From the NCBI GenBank assembly GCA_964020155.1, contig OZ026553.1, forward strand, positions 3,731,509 through 3,795,508: DNA of 64,000 nt. Direction: 5' to 3'. The notes beneath the pieces are model-generated. The model saw nothing but the letters and a program-made list of their open reading frames with translations. It was not told the DNA's origin and searched no databases. The DNA comes from Chondrilla cf. caribensis (Eukaryota; Porifera; Demospongiae; Chondrillida; Chondrillidae). Positions 1-40,678 of the stretch are shown here, one piece after another. A program made the translations under genes and the position numbers. Position 1 is the first letter of the stretch. Every line of letters starts with the position of its first letter.

Positions 1-684
1 ATGTAGGACAACATGCATGTACATACAGCACATACGAACTTTCTGTATTTGACAACCTACAGTTGAAAAGTTGGTGCAATAAATGAACTATTAATGACTA
101 TATATTAATGGACTACACAGTACAATGTTAGGTAGAGAGGCTTGTGAATAAACTGGCATACAAGCTAAGTAGGATAGCCTATAGTAAATTCGCAGTAGTT
201 TACATGATAAGAGGTTGTGTGCATACTGAAGGGTTTCATGTATGCCAACATATGACAAACACTCGATCTGATCCATACTGCATAGTCCAAGTACATGTAC
301 ATGTGGTCATACAATGAACGATGAACCTTTAGGCCTAAATATTCAGGAATAATGAAAAACAAAACTGCATTTCTGAATGCTCCTGCATGGAAATGGAAAG
401 GTTTCATAGACGAAACGTAAGTTAAATTCCTTGACCAAAGGTACGTAAATTGAAAGTAACATGAAGACTTCACTCTGCTATAATCAATGTACATACATAC
501 TTTCAATATGGAGTGTTTACCTACATATGGAATCACCAGGAAGTAGAATTTGAATAAGCAATGTCGCTATAACACAACAAAGGAATATTGTCTCTGGATA
601 AACACTGCCTGATGCAGCCTTTTCAATGCATTAATGGAAGTGTGGATGTTCCAGAGGTCATATATCCAACCAGTACAATAGTAC

Positions 685-1530
685 ACATGCACACTGTGAG
701 GGAAGGAAATACATACCGTCAAGGATTGAGCTGACATGGTTGCCAAATATGGCATTAATACCCTGATGTGCTGGCAAATTCACAGACACCTGGCTACTTC
801 ACTATCAACCACTGCTACAGCAAATCACATTCTGTGAGTTGGTATATACGTATGTACAGTCTGGAAAGTTGTGAATATGATAACATAAAGTGGTATACGT
901 TGAGAGGACCAAGTGAGATACATAAGTCATGCATACAATACTATTCATAAAATCCATGTGGAATCTACATGGACTACACTAGAATGAAGGACTTCACACA
1001 AAATCGTGTTTGCTAGTGCCCACTTTACACAATATCAAAGACCATGAGAGATACTATTATGTTGTTAGTACATGTTACCTGTGTTCAGTTGAGTACTTAT
1101 GTACACATGCACATCAGCTGGGATACAGTTGGTGTTGAGTGTACCAATGTATGCATACTGTTCTGTACACAGAACCTAGTTCAGTGGTGTACCTACTATG
1201 TACTTGTGTACATACATCAGTTGGGAGATGTTTATCATTGAGTACACATGCACACTGTGAGGGAAGAAAATATGTACCTTCAATGATTGAGCTGGCATGG
1301 TTGCCAAATGTGACAATAATACCCTAATGTGCTGGTGAATTCACAGAAACCTGGCTACTTCACTATCAACCACTGCTACAGAGAATCACATTCTGTGGGT
1401 TGGTGTATACGTATGTATGTACAGCCTGGAAAGTTGTGAATATGAAAACATAAAGTGGTATACGTTGAGAGGACCAAGTGAGATACATACGTCATGCATA
1501 CAATACTATTCATAAAATCCATGTAGAATC
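685..1530. repeat. Tandem duplication of a ~285-bp block
   Basis: 685-962 and 1247-1530 are clearly the same sequence (ACTTCACTATCAACCACTGC in both). 1044-1240 also recurs at 1990-2190. Confidence 0.85.
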
Positions 1531-2515
1531 GCCACAGTATTAACTCGGTGTGGACAGCGTACATGTACATATTAAGTCATCTGGGTCACAATACAGTTAT
1601 GCTTGTTGCTTGAATTCGAGACATGCAGGAGCCAGGATTTATCTGGAGCTATTGGTAAAGTTCCCCAAACAAACATCCTCATAATGATTATTCCTACCCT
1701 GGGCTAGTTGATCCGCACTATCACTATACTTAGGTATGACATGTACTGTAGTTAGTACATACTTACTAACCTAGTACATGACGTACACATCTCACTGTAC
1801 CGCCTGAGTGGGTATAATACAAATTGAAATGAGTACATGAACATTCTTAGGAACTATTGTGTGGAAATATATGCACCTCAGATCATCAGCACAGAATGAC
1901 CTTACTGATTTCAACCAATCAAAGTCATCTAAATCAAAATCAAAATTATGTGTGCTTGTGTCCACTTGACACAATATCAAGGACCAAGAAACATACTTTT
2001 ATGCTTTTAGTACACAAAATCCAGTTCAGTGGAGTACTTATTTACACATGTACATCAGCTGGGATGCAGTTGGTGTTGAGTGTACCAACGTATGCATACT
2101 GTTCTGTACACAAAACCTAGTTCAGTGGTGTACCTACTATGTACTTGTGTACATACGTACATCAGCTGGGAGATGTTTATCATTGAGTGCACAATCAAAT
2201 CATTTCAGAAGGCTTGACTGTCACATGTACATTCTAAAGCAGTTGGAAACTATGCCAGTCACCTCCAACGTTTATCTTGTATTAGTGCACTTTTAACATT
2301 TCAAAGTATTTTGGAGTACGTATAATACATACGCACATATGTACATACATACCACCTACATTCTTTATACACGTCTGTACATACACTTCTAACATACTTT
2401 TTATCACATTGTAAGGTTTTTGTAATAATAATACAGACACATACACACACATAATGCACACACACATAAACACATACACACAATATAACACACACATACA
2501 CACACAAAAACACAG

Positions 2516-2518
<3 letters not shown>

Positions 2519-2577
<59 letters not shown>
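2519..2577. repeat. CA microsatellite
   Basis: (CA)n within duplicated block copy 1, preceded by interrupted CA from 2,440. Confidence 0.98.
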
Positions 2578-2580
<3 letters not shown>

Positions 2581-3782
2581 AATACCATACACAATAGGTT
2601 TTCCTCACATACAGCACAGCATACAGGCAATCAGTGGACAACCCTGTGGTTATAAAATTAGTGCTGAGTTGAGGAAACAAATTGATATCATGTCTCGTTT
2701 CCTTATCACAGGTATAGGGATGGGGAGATTTCTGGAAACCTGTGCTGGGAAGCTTCCAGACACAAGCGAGGTCACAATCCACTCAGTCATGCACTGTTAT
2801 TACAGTGAGTGTATACTCTGCACTTCCAGTGATGTCACCAGCTACGCCTCCTTCCTTCCTCAAAGATACAGTAATAGATACAAGTAGAGAATAGACTTTA
2901 AAGGAATTCTCTATATTAATATACAAGCTTTGTAGCAGAAAAGAACACCTGAGCAGAGTAGCGTTTGTGGTGTTCCTAGTAAACAATACCAATGGAGCTG
3001 ATTTTGAACTACAGAGCACAGCAGAGCATTCATGTATTTCATCTTCATTTTCATGTACTCATGTCTTTTACGATAACACTTTCCTATACAAACCATACAA
3101 AATTTCATGTACAGTATATACAGTACTAACATACGCAATACACAACCTACATGTGCATCTGGCAGGATATTCTGAGAAGGAAGCTGCCAAATTCAATTCT
3201 AACACACAATGAGATCAACACATCACCAGTGACAATTGGGTAACTGCCCACAGAAGACCACAATGAGAGCAATGGCAAAAGGCTTCATCCAGAAAAGGGG
3301 AAATATCTTCACACATTCTCTATATAAACATACATACTTTGTAGCAGATAACAACATCTGGACAGAATAACAATTGTGGTGTACCTAGTACATGATACTA
3401 ATGGGGCTGATCATGAACTATAGAACAGAGCAGAGCATCATACATCAGCATACATCAGCTGGGAGATGTTTATCATTGAGTGCACAATCAAATCATTTCA
3501 GAAGGCTAGACTGTCACATGTACATTCTAAAGCAGTTGGAAACTATGCCAGTCACCTCCAACGTTTATCTTGTAATAGTGCACTTCTAACATTTCAAAGT
3601 ATTTTGGAGTACGTATAATACATATGTACATATGTACATACATACCACCTACATTCTTTATACACGTCTGTACATACACTTTCAACATACTTTCTATCGC
3701 ATCCATTGTAAGGTTATTGTAATAATAATACAGACACATACGTACACACACATAATGCACACACACATAAACACAGATGCAT

Positions 3783-3862
<80 letters not shown>

Positions 3863-3868
3863 ACACAC
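3783..3868. repeat. CA microsatellite
   Basis: (CA)n, the counterpart of the 2.5-kb tract in block copy 2 and longer than it. Confidence 0.98.
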
Positions 3869-4511
3869 AAAGTACGTGTTATACCATACACAATAATTTT
3901 TCCACACATACAACGCAGAATACAGACAATCAGTGGACAACCCTGTGGTTATAAAATTAGTGCTGAGTTGAGGAAACAAATTGATATCATGTCTCATTTC
4001 CTGATCACAGGTATAGGGATGGGGAGATTTCTGGAAACCTGTGCTGGGAAGCTTCCAGACACAAGCGAGGTCACAATCCACTCAGTCATGCACTGTTATC
4101 ACAGTGAGTGCATACTCTGCACTTCCAATGATGTCACCAGCTACGCCTCCTTCCTTCCTCAGGTGTACAAGATACAGTAATAGGTACTAGTAGAGAATAG
4201 ACTAAAGGAATTGTTTGGGAAGAATTGAAGAGATTCACTGCCAAACGGTGACTTTTACGTAGGGTGTTAAAAATTGGTAGATAATAATCCACTATATACT
4301 TGTACTACAATGAACCCCACAGACAACAACCTGATAGGCTAAAAGTCCAGCCAATACTCTGCTAAGCAGAGATTGACAACTCAGAACATTGCCCAGTGCT
4401 ACAATGAGGAGTGGTATTCTCCAAAAAAGCCTTCTAGCACATTGACAATGAAATGAATATTATCGATTCGGGTCAAAATCCTCTATAGGCTAAAGGAATT
4501 ATCTATATAGA

Positions 4512-5172
4512 TGTAATGGAGTCGTATGACTACTATATACCATACTTTGGACTACTGTTATTAGGCTTGTATGATTGACCAACTGTAACTCTTGTGTTAT
4601 GTCTACCTATAATTACATGTGATGTTATTGGTTGTTCTGATTACTTTTTGATTGAGTAATAATATCAGTCTGCGAATGGTGAAGACACGTGTTAGCGACT
4701 TTACAGTGGAGGTCCCGCCGAGATCGATGTCAAGCGAAGCAGACCCAGTTTTCTGGAAGTTAAATTTGTCGTGAATCGCGAGAATAGTGTTTTTTTTGTT
4801 GTTCGTTTGTTTTTCTGCTACTGGATACAGCGATTTGCAGAGCACATCTGAGGCTCCTATTGCTGACAATACACCTGTCAGGCAAGAACCAACATTTGCA
4901 AGATACAACCTACGTTCGCGTCCTCTTCCCAGTGATGTCAAGACGCTCGGGTCGAGCTTTTCTTAAAGGGAGGAGTGATGTAATGGAGTTGTATGACTAC
5001 TATATACCATACTTTGGACTACTGTTATTAGGCTTGTATGATTGACCAAATGTAACTCTTGTGTTATGTCTACCTATAATTACATGTGATGTTATTGGTT
5101 GTTCTGATTACTTTTTGATTGAGTAATAATATCAGTCTGCGAATGGTGAAGACACGTGTTAGCGACTTTACA
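4512..5172 (+). mobile_element. Mini LTR retroelement, Ty3/Gypsy-derived, 661 bp
   Basis: Two 194-bp direct repeats (4512-4705 and 4979-5172), each starting TGTAA and ending TTACA, differ at only about two positions. Directly after the 5' LTR is TGGAGGTCCCGCCGAGAT, a primer-binding site complementary to the 3' end of tRNA-Gln with small differences. Just before the 3' LTR is a purine tract AAAGGGAGGAG. The 273-bp interior retains only a pol C-terminal tail ('RYNLRSRPLPSD' and a stop at about 4,965). The flanks match an unoccupied copy of the same repeat near 3,320. Confidence 0.85.
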
Positions 5173-5765
5173 TAAACATACATACTTTGTAGCAGATAAC
5201 AACACCTGGACAGAGTAACAATTGTGGTGTACCTAGTACACGATACTAATGGAGCTGATCATGAACTACAGAATGAGCAGAGCATTCATGTATTTCATCT
5301 TCATTTTCATGCATTCATGTCTTTTATGATAACACTTTCCTGTACAAACCATACAAAATTTCATGTACAGTATATACAGTACTAACATACGCAATACTCA
5401 ACCTACATGTGCATCTGGCAGGATATTCTGAGAAGGAAGCTGCCAAATTCAATTCTAACACACAATGAGATCAGCACATCACCAGTGACAATTGGGTAAC
5501 TGCCCACAGAAGACCACAATGAGAGCAATGGCAAAAGGCTTCATCCAGGAAAGGGGAAATATCTTCACACATTCTCTATATAAACATACATACTTTGTAG
5601 CAGATAACAACATCTGGACAGAATAACAATTGTGGTGTACCTAGTACATGATACTAATGGGGCTGATCATGAACTACAGAACGAGCAGAGCAGAGCAGAG
5701 CAGAGCAGAGCATTCATGTATGTATGTGTGTAAATACATACAAGCTAGTACACTACATTATTCGA

Positions 5766-8540
5766 AGGATGCTACCATAGCAGCAGAAACACCGTAACAT
5801 TTGACTTTAGGCTATGTGGTTCACCTCAAAGGTAACAACAAGCCAGCAATACAATGTGAATACATAACATGTTAACCATAGGAGGGAGTTGAGGTCTGAG
5901 GTATAATCTGTCCTATCAAATACAGTACAACTTGGTTAGTGAGTACATATATGTATGCACGTACCTGGTTTAGTAGATATGTACATCTGGTTGGTGAGTA
6001 CACCTCACTCAGTCCCTAGCTCATGTACAATATACCAATCGCTACTGGTAGTAAGTACAGTACAGCTTGCTTAGTAGGTACCTGTGTTAGTACATACGTA
6101 CGTATACTCCTAGTAGTGAGTACACCTCACTCAGTCCCTAGCTCATGTACATTTGCCAAACAGTACTGATAGTGAGTACGTACCTCTGATAAGAAGTACA
6201 GATTTGGTGTTCTCTTCAAGGTACTTACTATAAGCAAGTTTTAATGTACAATTAGCATGTATGTACGCATACAGTACATATATGTACATAAGCCGCCGAA
6301 GAAGACCTAGATGGCCAACATATACATCAGCCATGTATAGAAGTGATAGAAGTGTCACCATATACGTACATAAGCAGTATACAGAAACAATAGAAGACCT
6401 TGAGGGTGGACAAGTGTATATGGCATAATGCTGCATATAGGAACGATGGAAATACGTATGATTTTAACTGCTGGATTTCGTCATGAACCCTGTGAGCCTT
6501 CTCGAACCACCCATAACAGCAGTCCACATGCACACACAACGTCACAATGATGAAAATATTCCTCGGCCAATTGTACCACCACAGACCCTATCATCTACAC
6601 TGTGGTTCACTGAGCGAACTCTACTCAGTACCCCCTATGGAAAACTACGAAAACAAGGCAAGGGAAATAAATAGGTGTGTCTGACATTTGATCTGATACA
6701 TATATAATCATTTTCACGTTACTTCCAAATTGAAATTTCCAGGAACTGAAGTTCTAATATCTATTATGAGTTGTAATGGAAATCAATTAGAGGGGTTAGA
6801 AATTAATCATATTCATTGGAATGATGTGATGCAGTGATCACTAGTGACACAGCAACAAAGCATAGTTAAAGGTCAGGATGGATCATGAGGGGCACACCTG
6901 CACATGAAGATGGCTGGTCTATTTGCCTATTTTGGTTCCTGTGATGCAAGAGAGGGGCTTACATCATCACTTAATATAGTAACAGGGGTACATGGTTACA
7001 AAAAAGATAATCCAGCCTGACAACAACAAAGTATAATTATTCTAAACTGGAAAAAAATTGAATTTTTTTGCAACAAATTGACCTACAAGTGTTATTTACT
7101 GACAGTAGCACCTACACAGTCACATTCTTGACCACAAGTACATACATGAAATTTGCATGGTTTGTACATGAAAGTGCTATCACAAAGAAGTCTCCACTAT
7201 CTGAATTCATGACTGATCTGATTCAGGCAAGTCACCACAATGCATCAGCAACCTGCATCAGTGTACACATACCAGTGTGCATGCACCAGTATAAATGTGT
7301 CAGTTAGCATACATCAGTTTGTATGTAGCAGTTCACATGTAGTAGTTTGCATGTACATGTACCAGTTTGCATGTACTTACAATTTTAAACAAATCAGTTT
7401 GTATGTACTTGTTTGCATGCATGTAAAAGTTTACACAAATCAGTTTGCATGCACCAGTTTGTATGTACAAGTTTACACAAATGTTTGTGTTTAAGTCAGA
7501 CATACTACTAATATTATGTATTTGGGATTGATTGTATACATGTGTTATGATGGAGGTACCGTATAAGTACATAGGAATAAAATATATCCACTATTACATG
7601 TACATATTATATGTGAATATAATATTATTATGCATACTAGGCTTTGTTAACTGTGTCAACAACTATGTATAGCCAGAGTCCCTCAAGTGGAAAATGTTTA
7701 TCTAGCACTTGCAGGTATGCATGCAATATTAGGAGTATTGTTTCCGGTGTTGGGTATCCGGAGAACGAGAATGGCTGCCTATCATTGGGTATTGTGAGGG
7801 TAGGGCCGTCATACACTCACGAACAAACGTGTACTTCACAGTGTGCACCTACAGTGCATGTACCATTTACTAAAGGGAGTACACTACAGGTATTGGTGAA
7901 ATGAGCATGCAGATATCTACTTAAATTAGGATTGATCGAAAGAGTCTTTAAAATAATCACACCTAAACACACATACATGCATAAGTATAACAATAAACAT
8001 ACATATCACATATACTATATGTATAGAGTGTGATATACACACACTCACACATACAAAAAATACGTAGCTTCTTACCCTTCATTTGCGAATTTAAAAATAA
8101 TTTAAAATATTTACAAACCAAGGATAGGACTACATGCATAAACAATTATTGATTAATACAAGACACAAAAGTTGTTTAATTGGTATCATACATACCATAT
8201 CGTATGTACTTACTTCACATGTACATAAGTGCATCACCTATATGCATGGTCAATCACATGTGCACACAAAATCAAGTGTAGACAGAGACAAATATCACCT
8301 CAAAGTTCAAATACAACAACAGGAACACAATCAAATACATTCTACTAGTGCATGTTAGTTTTAAATACAATTGGAAGAAAAAAAGAAGACTCAAGATAGA
8401 GACTACTCCCTATATAAAGATATATATCTTGACCACACATTCATGTGAAGAAATTGCTATTACTATTAAATACTCTGCTTCTGTGTTGCACTCAGCTACT
8501 TGGCAGAAAAAATATTTTAATTATGGATATTGATACTATA
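5766..8540. other. No supported gene; AT-rich, TACGTA-rich sequence
   Basis: Two open stretches look exon-like on the plus strand: about 6,484-6,655, and about 7,068-7,225, which ends at a possible GC donor CAG|GCAAGT. Neither could be joined into a gene or matched to a family. 7,240-7,490 is a loose repeat of CAGTTTGCATGTAC. Confidence 0.4.
5930..6240. repeat. Dispersed repeat (also 16.5-17.0, 17.8 and 26.2-26.4 kb)
   Basis: Marker sequences CCTAGCTCATGTACA and AGAAGTACAGATTTGG recur several times at 16,540-17,000, once at about 17,790, and reversed at 26,220-26,345. Probably an old interspersed element; boundaries unclear. Confidence 0.65.
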
Positions 8541-9235
8541 TTTAGTACCCCAGGTTGTGTGGAGTGGTGGCTACGTACGCGATGTAAGAAGCGCCACTAG
8601 GCGCTTATCGGGACGGCAGGCGTGAATAATCTACGATCAGTACTGTACGTGTACAGTCCGAATGAAAGGGGCCTCTACACCGGATTTCCCTTTCGTGGAC
8701 TCACACTCCTTGTTTTTGATGTGGCGACAGGAAACACCGAAGCCACGAGCCAGCGTCATAAATTGGATTACAGTGACCCTTTAAATAGAAGCGTGTTTAT
8801 TGTATCATTTATTCCTTGATTTGAATAATGATCGTTTTGTCTGTCTGTGCAGCTTCAAGTGAGAGCGCGACAACCACCGCAGTTGATAAGTGTGTTTATC
8901 ACGTATTTGTTGTTGTATTTTGATTAATACCAAGTTCATATAATGACAAGACCAGCTCCAAAGCTCACGTTGGTACTGCGACTCCAAGAAGAAGAGGACG
9001 ATATCCCCCTTTCCGTCGATGCGACCCAGATCGCAACGACCGAGGAGCTCGTGACTGGCTTCGAGACGCCGAGACCGAGCAGTTTAGGAGTCAACGAAGA
9101 CCGCGCCACTAGTAGTAGACGACGGCGAGGGATAAGGCGACACACGATCTAGCAGGTAGCACGCGGAAAGAGGCAGCCTGTGAACGGATACGCGGTTATG
9201 TATACGAAGCCCGGTGCAGTCTTCGATCAGGTGAA
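8540..9235. other. GC-richer island, possible retroelement remnant
   Basis: Composition and CpG content rise sharply against AT-rich flanks. A 69-codon plus-strand frame starts at 8,943 ('LTLVLRLQEEEDDIPLSVD', ends Arg-rich). A good acceptor (TGTCTGTCTGTGCAG) lies at about 8,850. It might be an old LTR element or a CpG-island promoter; I cannot decide. Confidence 0.3.
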
Positions 9236-9862
9236 ATGTTATCTGTAATATGTTCATGTACGTACCACTGTATTATTAAAATGTACGTATTATTTATTTA
9301 TCCACTTATTCATAATTATTCGATAAGTAATATGTCGAACAAGAGCTCTTATCGAATATTTCAACAGTCAATGCTGTTTTTATTTTCTCTTTTTATTGTC
9401 AACGTTTCGTTGTTGTTTACAAACAATAAATGGTCATTAATGTTTTTATTTTTTTATTGTTGCTTGTGTGTCCGTGCCTCATTGGGTGTAAATCATAGTA
9501 TTTTAGTACACACGACACATAAATTCTTAATAATAATTATAATCATAATTATCCATGAATCAAATTGAATATTGGTACACCCTCCAGATATCTGTACACA
9601 ATTCGCCAAGTAAATTTTGCTAATTCAATATAGCATGACAGAAAGAAATACTATGAAAATGCTATAAGTGAAGGATGTTTCAAGAGCTAAACTTGGTTCA
9701 TTTTCTCTGGGTATTCTTTGACACTTTGTAACCCACTGTTCTGGAAGTATTACGAAGTGCAAACCTTCCAGGTTACTATGTAGACAGCAGACTATAGCAT
9801 GGGATTTTTGGGAACACTCATCTATGTACACACGTACACACAAATACTGTCACACACACACA

Positions 9863-9930
<68 letters not shown>

Positions 9931-12788
9931 CTGTCACACACAAGCACACACACAGAGAGAGAAAGAGTGAAGACTCCTGTATACACGTACGTATATAGAC
10001 ACATTTTAGAGCGGTTCATGTGGTATGTATAGTGAAACAATAATACACATGTACCTGCCTGCAGTAATCTGGCTTCCCACCTTGACACCTAGCTACTAAC
10101 CTACCACACACTCAGAATCACAGGGCCTCATCACTTTCACAAGGGTTAAAACCAAAAGGGAATATTGCACGAGGCACCTTAGAGCATTGAACAAAGGATG
10201 ACTGCCTAACTATAGGGGTAAAAATAAGTGAAACCTGAAAATGAAACCTTATATTTACACTGTACCAGACAGTTGACAGTAATGAGGACAAACACATACC
10301 TTACCACGAATACTAAACAGTTTAGAGATGTATGAAATCTATATAGCAACATTAGTGCAACATGTATGGAAAGTGCATAAATTAGCATTAATTTGCAACC
10401 AAGCATATCATACCTTAACATTAATCACTGTTAAATGCCAAACAAAATTAATGTCTACAATAATTTGTTAAATATACATGTCCTTCTTACAAGTGTGTGT
10501 CTTACAGAGTGGATGTTGTATAAGGGTACATACATCAAACGCAAGATGCGTGTACTTAGGTACACACATGACCATTGCCCATAGCACAAATGCACAAATG
10601 AACACTAGTAAGAATACACAATACATAACTACATATAACATAGTGTTATGTACTTGTACCCACTGTTTACATGGGCAAAGCTGCATATTATGCCAAATAC
10701 AGAAATCTGATTGATGGTCACTTTACATCACAATGCAACTATTATAGTACATATGTACATCAATGTACATACACACATGGATGGGCACAGGGCTGGGGCC
10801 TACATATATACATTGTATACGTAGGTATGTGCATAGGGATTTACACACACACACACACACTTATTATGAGCAACCTGACGTGCAACAGGTGGCTGTGAGT
10901 GTTAGGAACCTACAACCTATGCAGCTGAACAAAGTAATGTCTCGTTACACAACATGAACATGCGTACCTGTGCTGCTCATGGTGTGACCTTTCCAAACAG
11001 TCAATCGTACATCCATTCACACCTGTCAGGAAGAAAAAATCTGGTAGTTCTCTTGAATTTGAAATGCCCACTCTGAGGAAGAACGCTTCCCTGTCATGCC
11101 ATAAAGATACATGAATCACCTATGATAATGAATAGAAAACATGTAACAAGCGAAATCATCTACGTATAAGTCACATGCAGAATATTACATCAGTACCTGT
11201 GAAGCCATACTGCTTCCCATTACCTCATTAGAGTGCATACTCATTTGGAAGTATAATTTCAAATGAATACACACTGTGATAACTGTATTGTATTCAGCAC
11301 CTGCGAATCCATACTACCCTGCATCACTCCATCACATTGTGTGTTCAATTCAGAATTATTATTATTATAATACTGGCATGAGGTAAACAGTACGTTTGTA
11401 GGATATTGTATTTACGTAATGTAAACAATGTTGTCAGTGTACTGTATACAATGCATTATTCTGTATATTAACCTGCATCTGTGTACATAGAGAAAACAAG
11501 GCTCAAGAGACTGGAAGGATGTTGCCTGTAATCAGAATCCATGTAAATCATTGAAAACAGGATCTGTTCTTTGTTAGTGTGCACAGTCATGCGGAGTGGA
11601 TTGCCTACCAGTTGGATTTATGTCCTCAAAACATGATTGCACAACAAACAAGTATGGAAGTTCACATTTTCAAGCTCCTAGCAACTGGCAAAACCAGGGT
11701 CACACTGTACAGGACATCCTCTCAGTCTGACTGAGCTAGTGATGATGTCACAACCTGGTCCATGCAACTCAGCAGGGGGTGGACATGGGGTTCCTCAACA
11801 GGACTAATTGGTTCTAGATAAAATCCCAACCTTTTTGGCACAAAACTATTTCAAAAAAAGTTCGAAGTTTAATCTGTCCACTATCTACACTGTCCACATT
11901 GTATATTTAACAATTAATGTGTTTGGATTACAGAGGAAACTAAGGGGAAATCGTGTAGGTGAGGTACTGCATTAGCTGTGACGTAGAGTGGAGTGGGAGT
12001 ATGGCAATGTCGGTTACTACAGACAAGAAGTGAGAAGTTTCTTTGAAATTACAGCACTTCCATGTTCTTTCTTTGATCAATACATAGATCTGAACCTCGA
12101 GCGCTACAAGAACATTATGTTCTTTTGCAATATTGATAATTTTGTACTAACGATTGCCATATATACTGTCTGGAAATTTACATTTTATCATCCTAGCCTG
12201 TCAACAATCATTCTACAACCGGTACGTGCATGACACACGTTTAACACCGTGAGGTAATCGAACGGTGACACTTGAAGTTGATAGTAATAATTATGATCCT
12301 GTAGTTGATTTGTGCTTCGTACCTTTCAGGTCTTCATGACCATGACAGACTGCTCAAAAAGTGATCTACATTAATTTCCTCAAAAGGCCTAGGGTAGAGT
12401 GTTATCCATCAATCATGCGAAGAATTCGAACTCCTGTCCGCCATTTTACAACTTCCGCTGATGCCTCGATTAGTTACGCAATTTGCGCGAAATGGAGTTA
12501 ATTATAGATGTACCTACTAGTCTGGCCAGCCAGACTATGTACCTACATGCATGTGGGTCGAGTCTGCTTTGTATGCTCGAATTCACATTCAAATTTTAGA
12601 CAAAATTAGATATGATCATAACAATATTTATACCTATAATAAACTCATGATCAGTATAATTATTTCCTAAGAATCAGTATTAATTAAATAACAATAATTA
12701 ACCCAAGACTAACAAGTATTAATTTTTATATAATAAACGTCCATCTAGTATCAAGAATATTATTATTATGTTTTAAGCATATTTGTCT
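9236..12788. other. Intergenic, two weak exon-like stretches on the minus strand
   Basis: Minus-strand frames at about 9,780-9,680 ('GLHFVILPEQWVTKCQRIP') and about 11,122-11,018 ('HDREAFFLRVGISNSRELP', with AG and GT at its ends) look more protein-like than background. A promoter-like AAATGGCGGAC/ACTTCCGC cluster lies at 12,440-12,475. No gene model can be built. Confidence 0.3.
9850..9955. repeat. CA microsatellite
   Basis: (CA)n ending in a short GA run, intergenic. Confidence 0.98.
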
Positions 12789-39890
<27,102 letters not shown>

Positions 39891-40339
39891 GTCTCCAACA
39901 CGTCAATACTTAACAACTAAAAGAAGAGCTACTACAATTTCTGTAGGAATGGGAGAGACATTCGACTTTAAATTTGGCACAGTTCCGGAGTAGGGTAACA
40001 CGGGGTAATGTAGAACGCTGGGGTGATACGGGATGAGTGCCTTCAAACATTGATGAGCTATAGTTGGGTGTGTGTATCTCTGCCTATATATGCAATCTCT
40101 CATGTGTAAAGATATTGCTGACACGCATTCGAATCAATACCCGGGGATGTTGACGGCTAGTCATTCCAAATCACCCCGGTGTCCCAAATTACTCCGCTAC
40201 AGCCTACAGGTTGTAAAGGCACTCGGTTACATAGAATACTCGGTATAATAATCTCGCGTTAGGGAAGCAATACGTACTCTGACAAGACACAATACAAACT
40301 TTAACAGTGGTACAAGCATGCAAATACTTCACTCTACCT

Positions 40340-40480
40340 GTTAAAGCGGTAACAGGTATCCTTTTCTGTGGAGATTTTGACTTGCTTCCCCTAGTTTGTG
40401 GTTCGTGAATCGACTTTATGGTCGTGGGTCAAGTAGCCATTGTAAACGTTCTAATTGTGACGTCACAAAGACGTTGCGCA
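40340..40480 (-). promoter_or_regulatory. SEC31 promoter and probable non-coding first exon
   Basis: The palindrome TTGTGACGTCACAA, with a full CRE/ATF core TGACGTCA at 40458-40465, lies about 570 bp upstream of the SEC31 start codon. Downstream on the minus strand is a good splice donor (ACAG|GTAGAG near 40,341), and an acceptor-like TTAAG lies just before the ATG at 39,890. A short untranslated first exon is therefore likely. CREB3/ATF-family bZIP factors are known activators of COPII genes in other animals. Transcription-start position is inferred. Confidence 0.5.
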
Positions 40481-40611
40481 ATTTATGAAAATGGCCGCAA
40501 ATATAAGTATGCACACTGTCGTGTAAGATATAATATATCAACAGATCATTAAAAAGTTACAGAATTGTACTATAAGGTAAAGTTCTGTTATAGATTTAAA
40601 TGCAACAGTTA

Positions 40612-40617
40612 TTTATT
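40612..40617 (-). terminator. Poly(A) signal of the CARD/tail-anchor gene
   Basis: AATAAA on the minus strand about 62 nt beyond the stop codon at 40,679, in AT-rich sequence. It places the 3' end of the transcript about 100-150 bp upstream of the presumed SEC31 promoter, so the two genes sit very close together head-to-tail. Confidence 0.6.
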
Positions 40618-40678
40618 TTAAACACGCATATAATATACATACTGTACATATATTCTGTTTTAGTTTGTGGATGTAATT

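Larger units (their letters stand above)
2158..4170. repeat. Tandem segmental duplication (two copies)
   Basis: The block at 2158-2875 recurs at 3450-4170: a unique stretch (ATCAGCTGGGAGATGTTTAT), then the same CA tract, then a conserved stretch around ATGGGGAGATTTCTGGAAAC. The plus-strand frame containing 'GRFLETCAGKLPDTSEV' is open in both. No function recognised. Confidence 0.85.
2900..5765. repeat. Dispersed repeat family, copies near 2.93, 3.34, 5.17 and 5.58 kb
   Basis: Shared block CATACTTTGTAGCAGA...ACAATTGTGGTGTACCTAGT in four places; the LTR element is inserted in one of them. A GAGCA run (5,685-5,712) ends the last copy. No gene seen. Confidence 0.75.

Noticed and set aside
11988..12233. 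81-codon plus-strand frame starting MEWEYGNVGYYRQE
   Set aside because: No recognisable domain, no promoter or splice support, AT-rich background.
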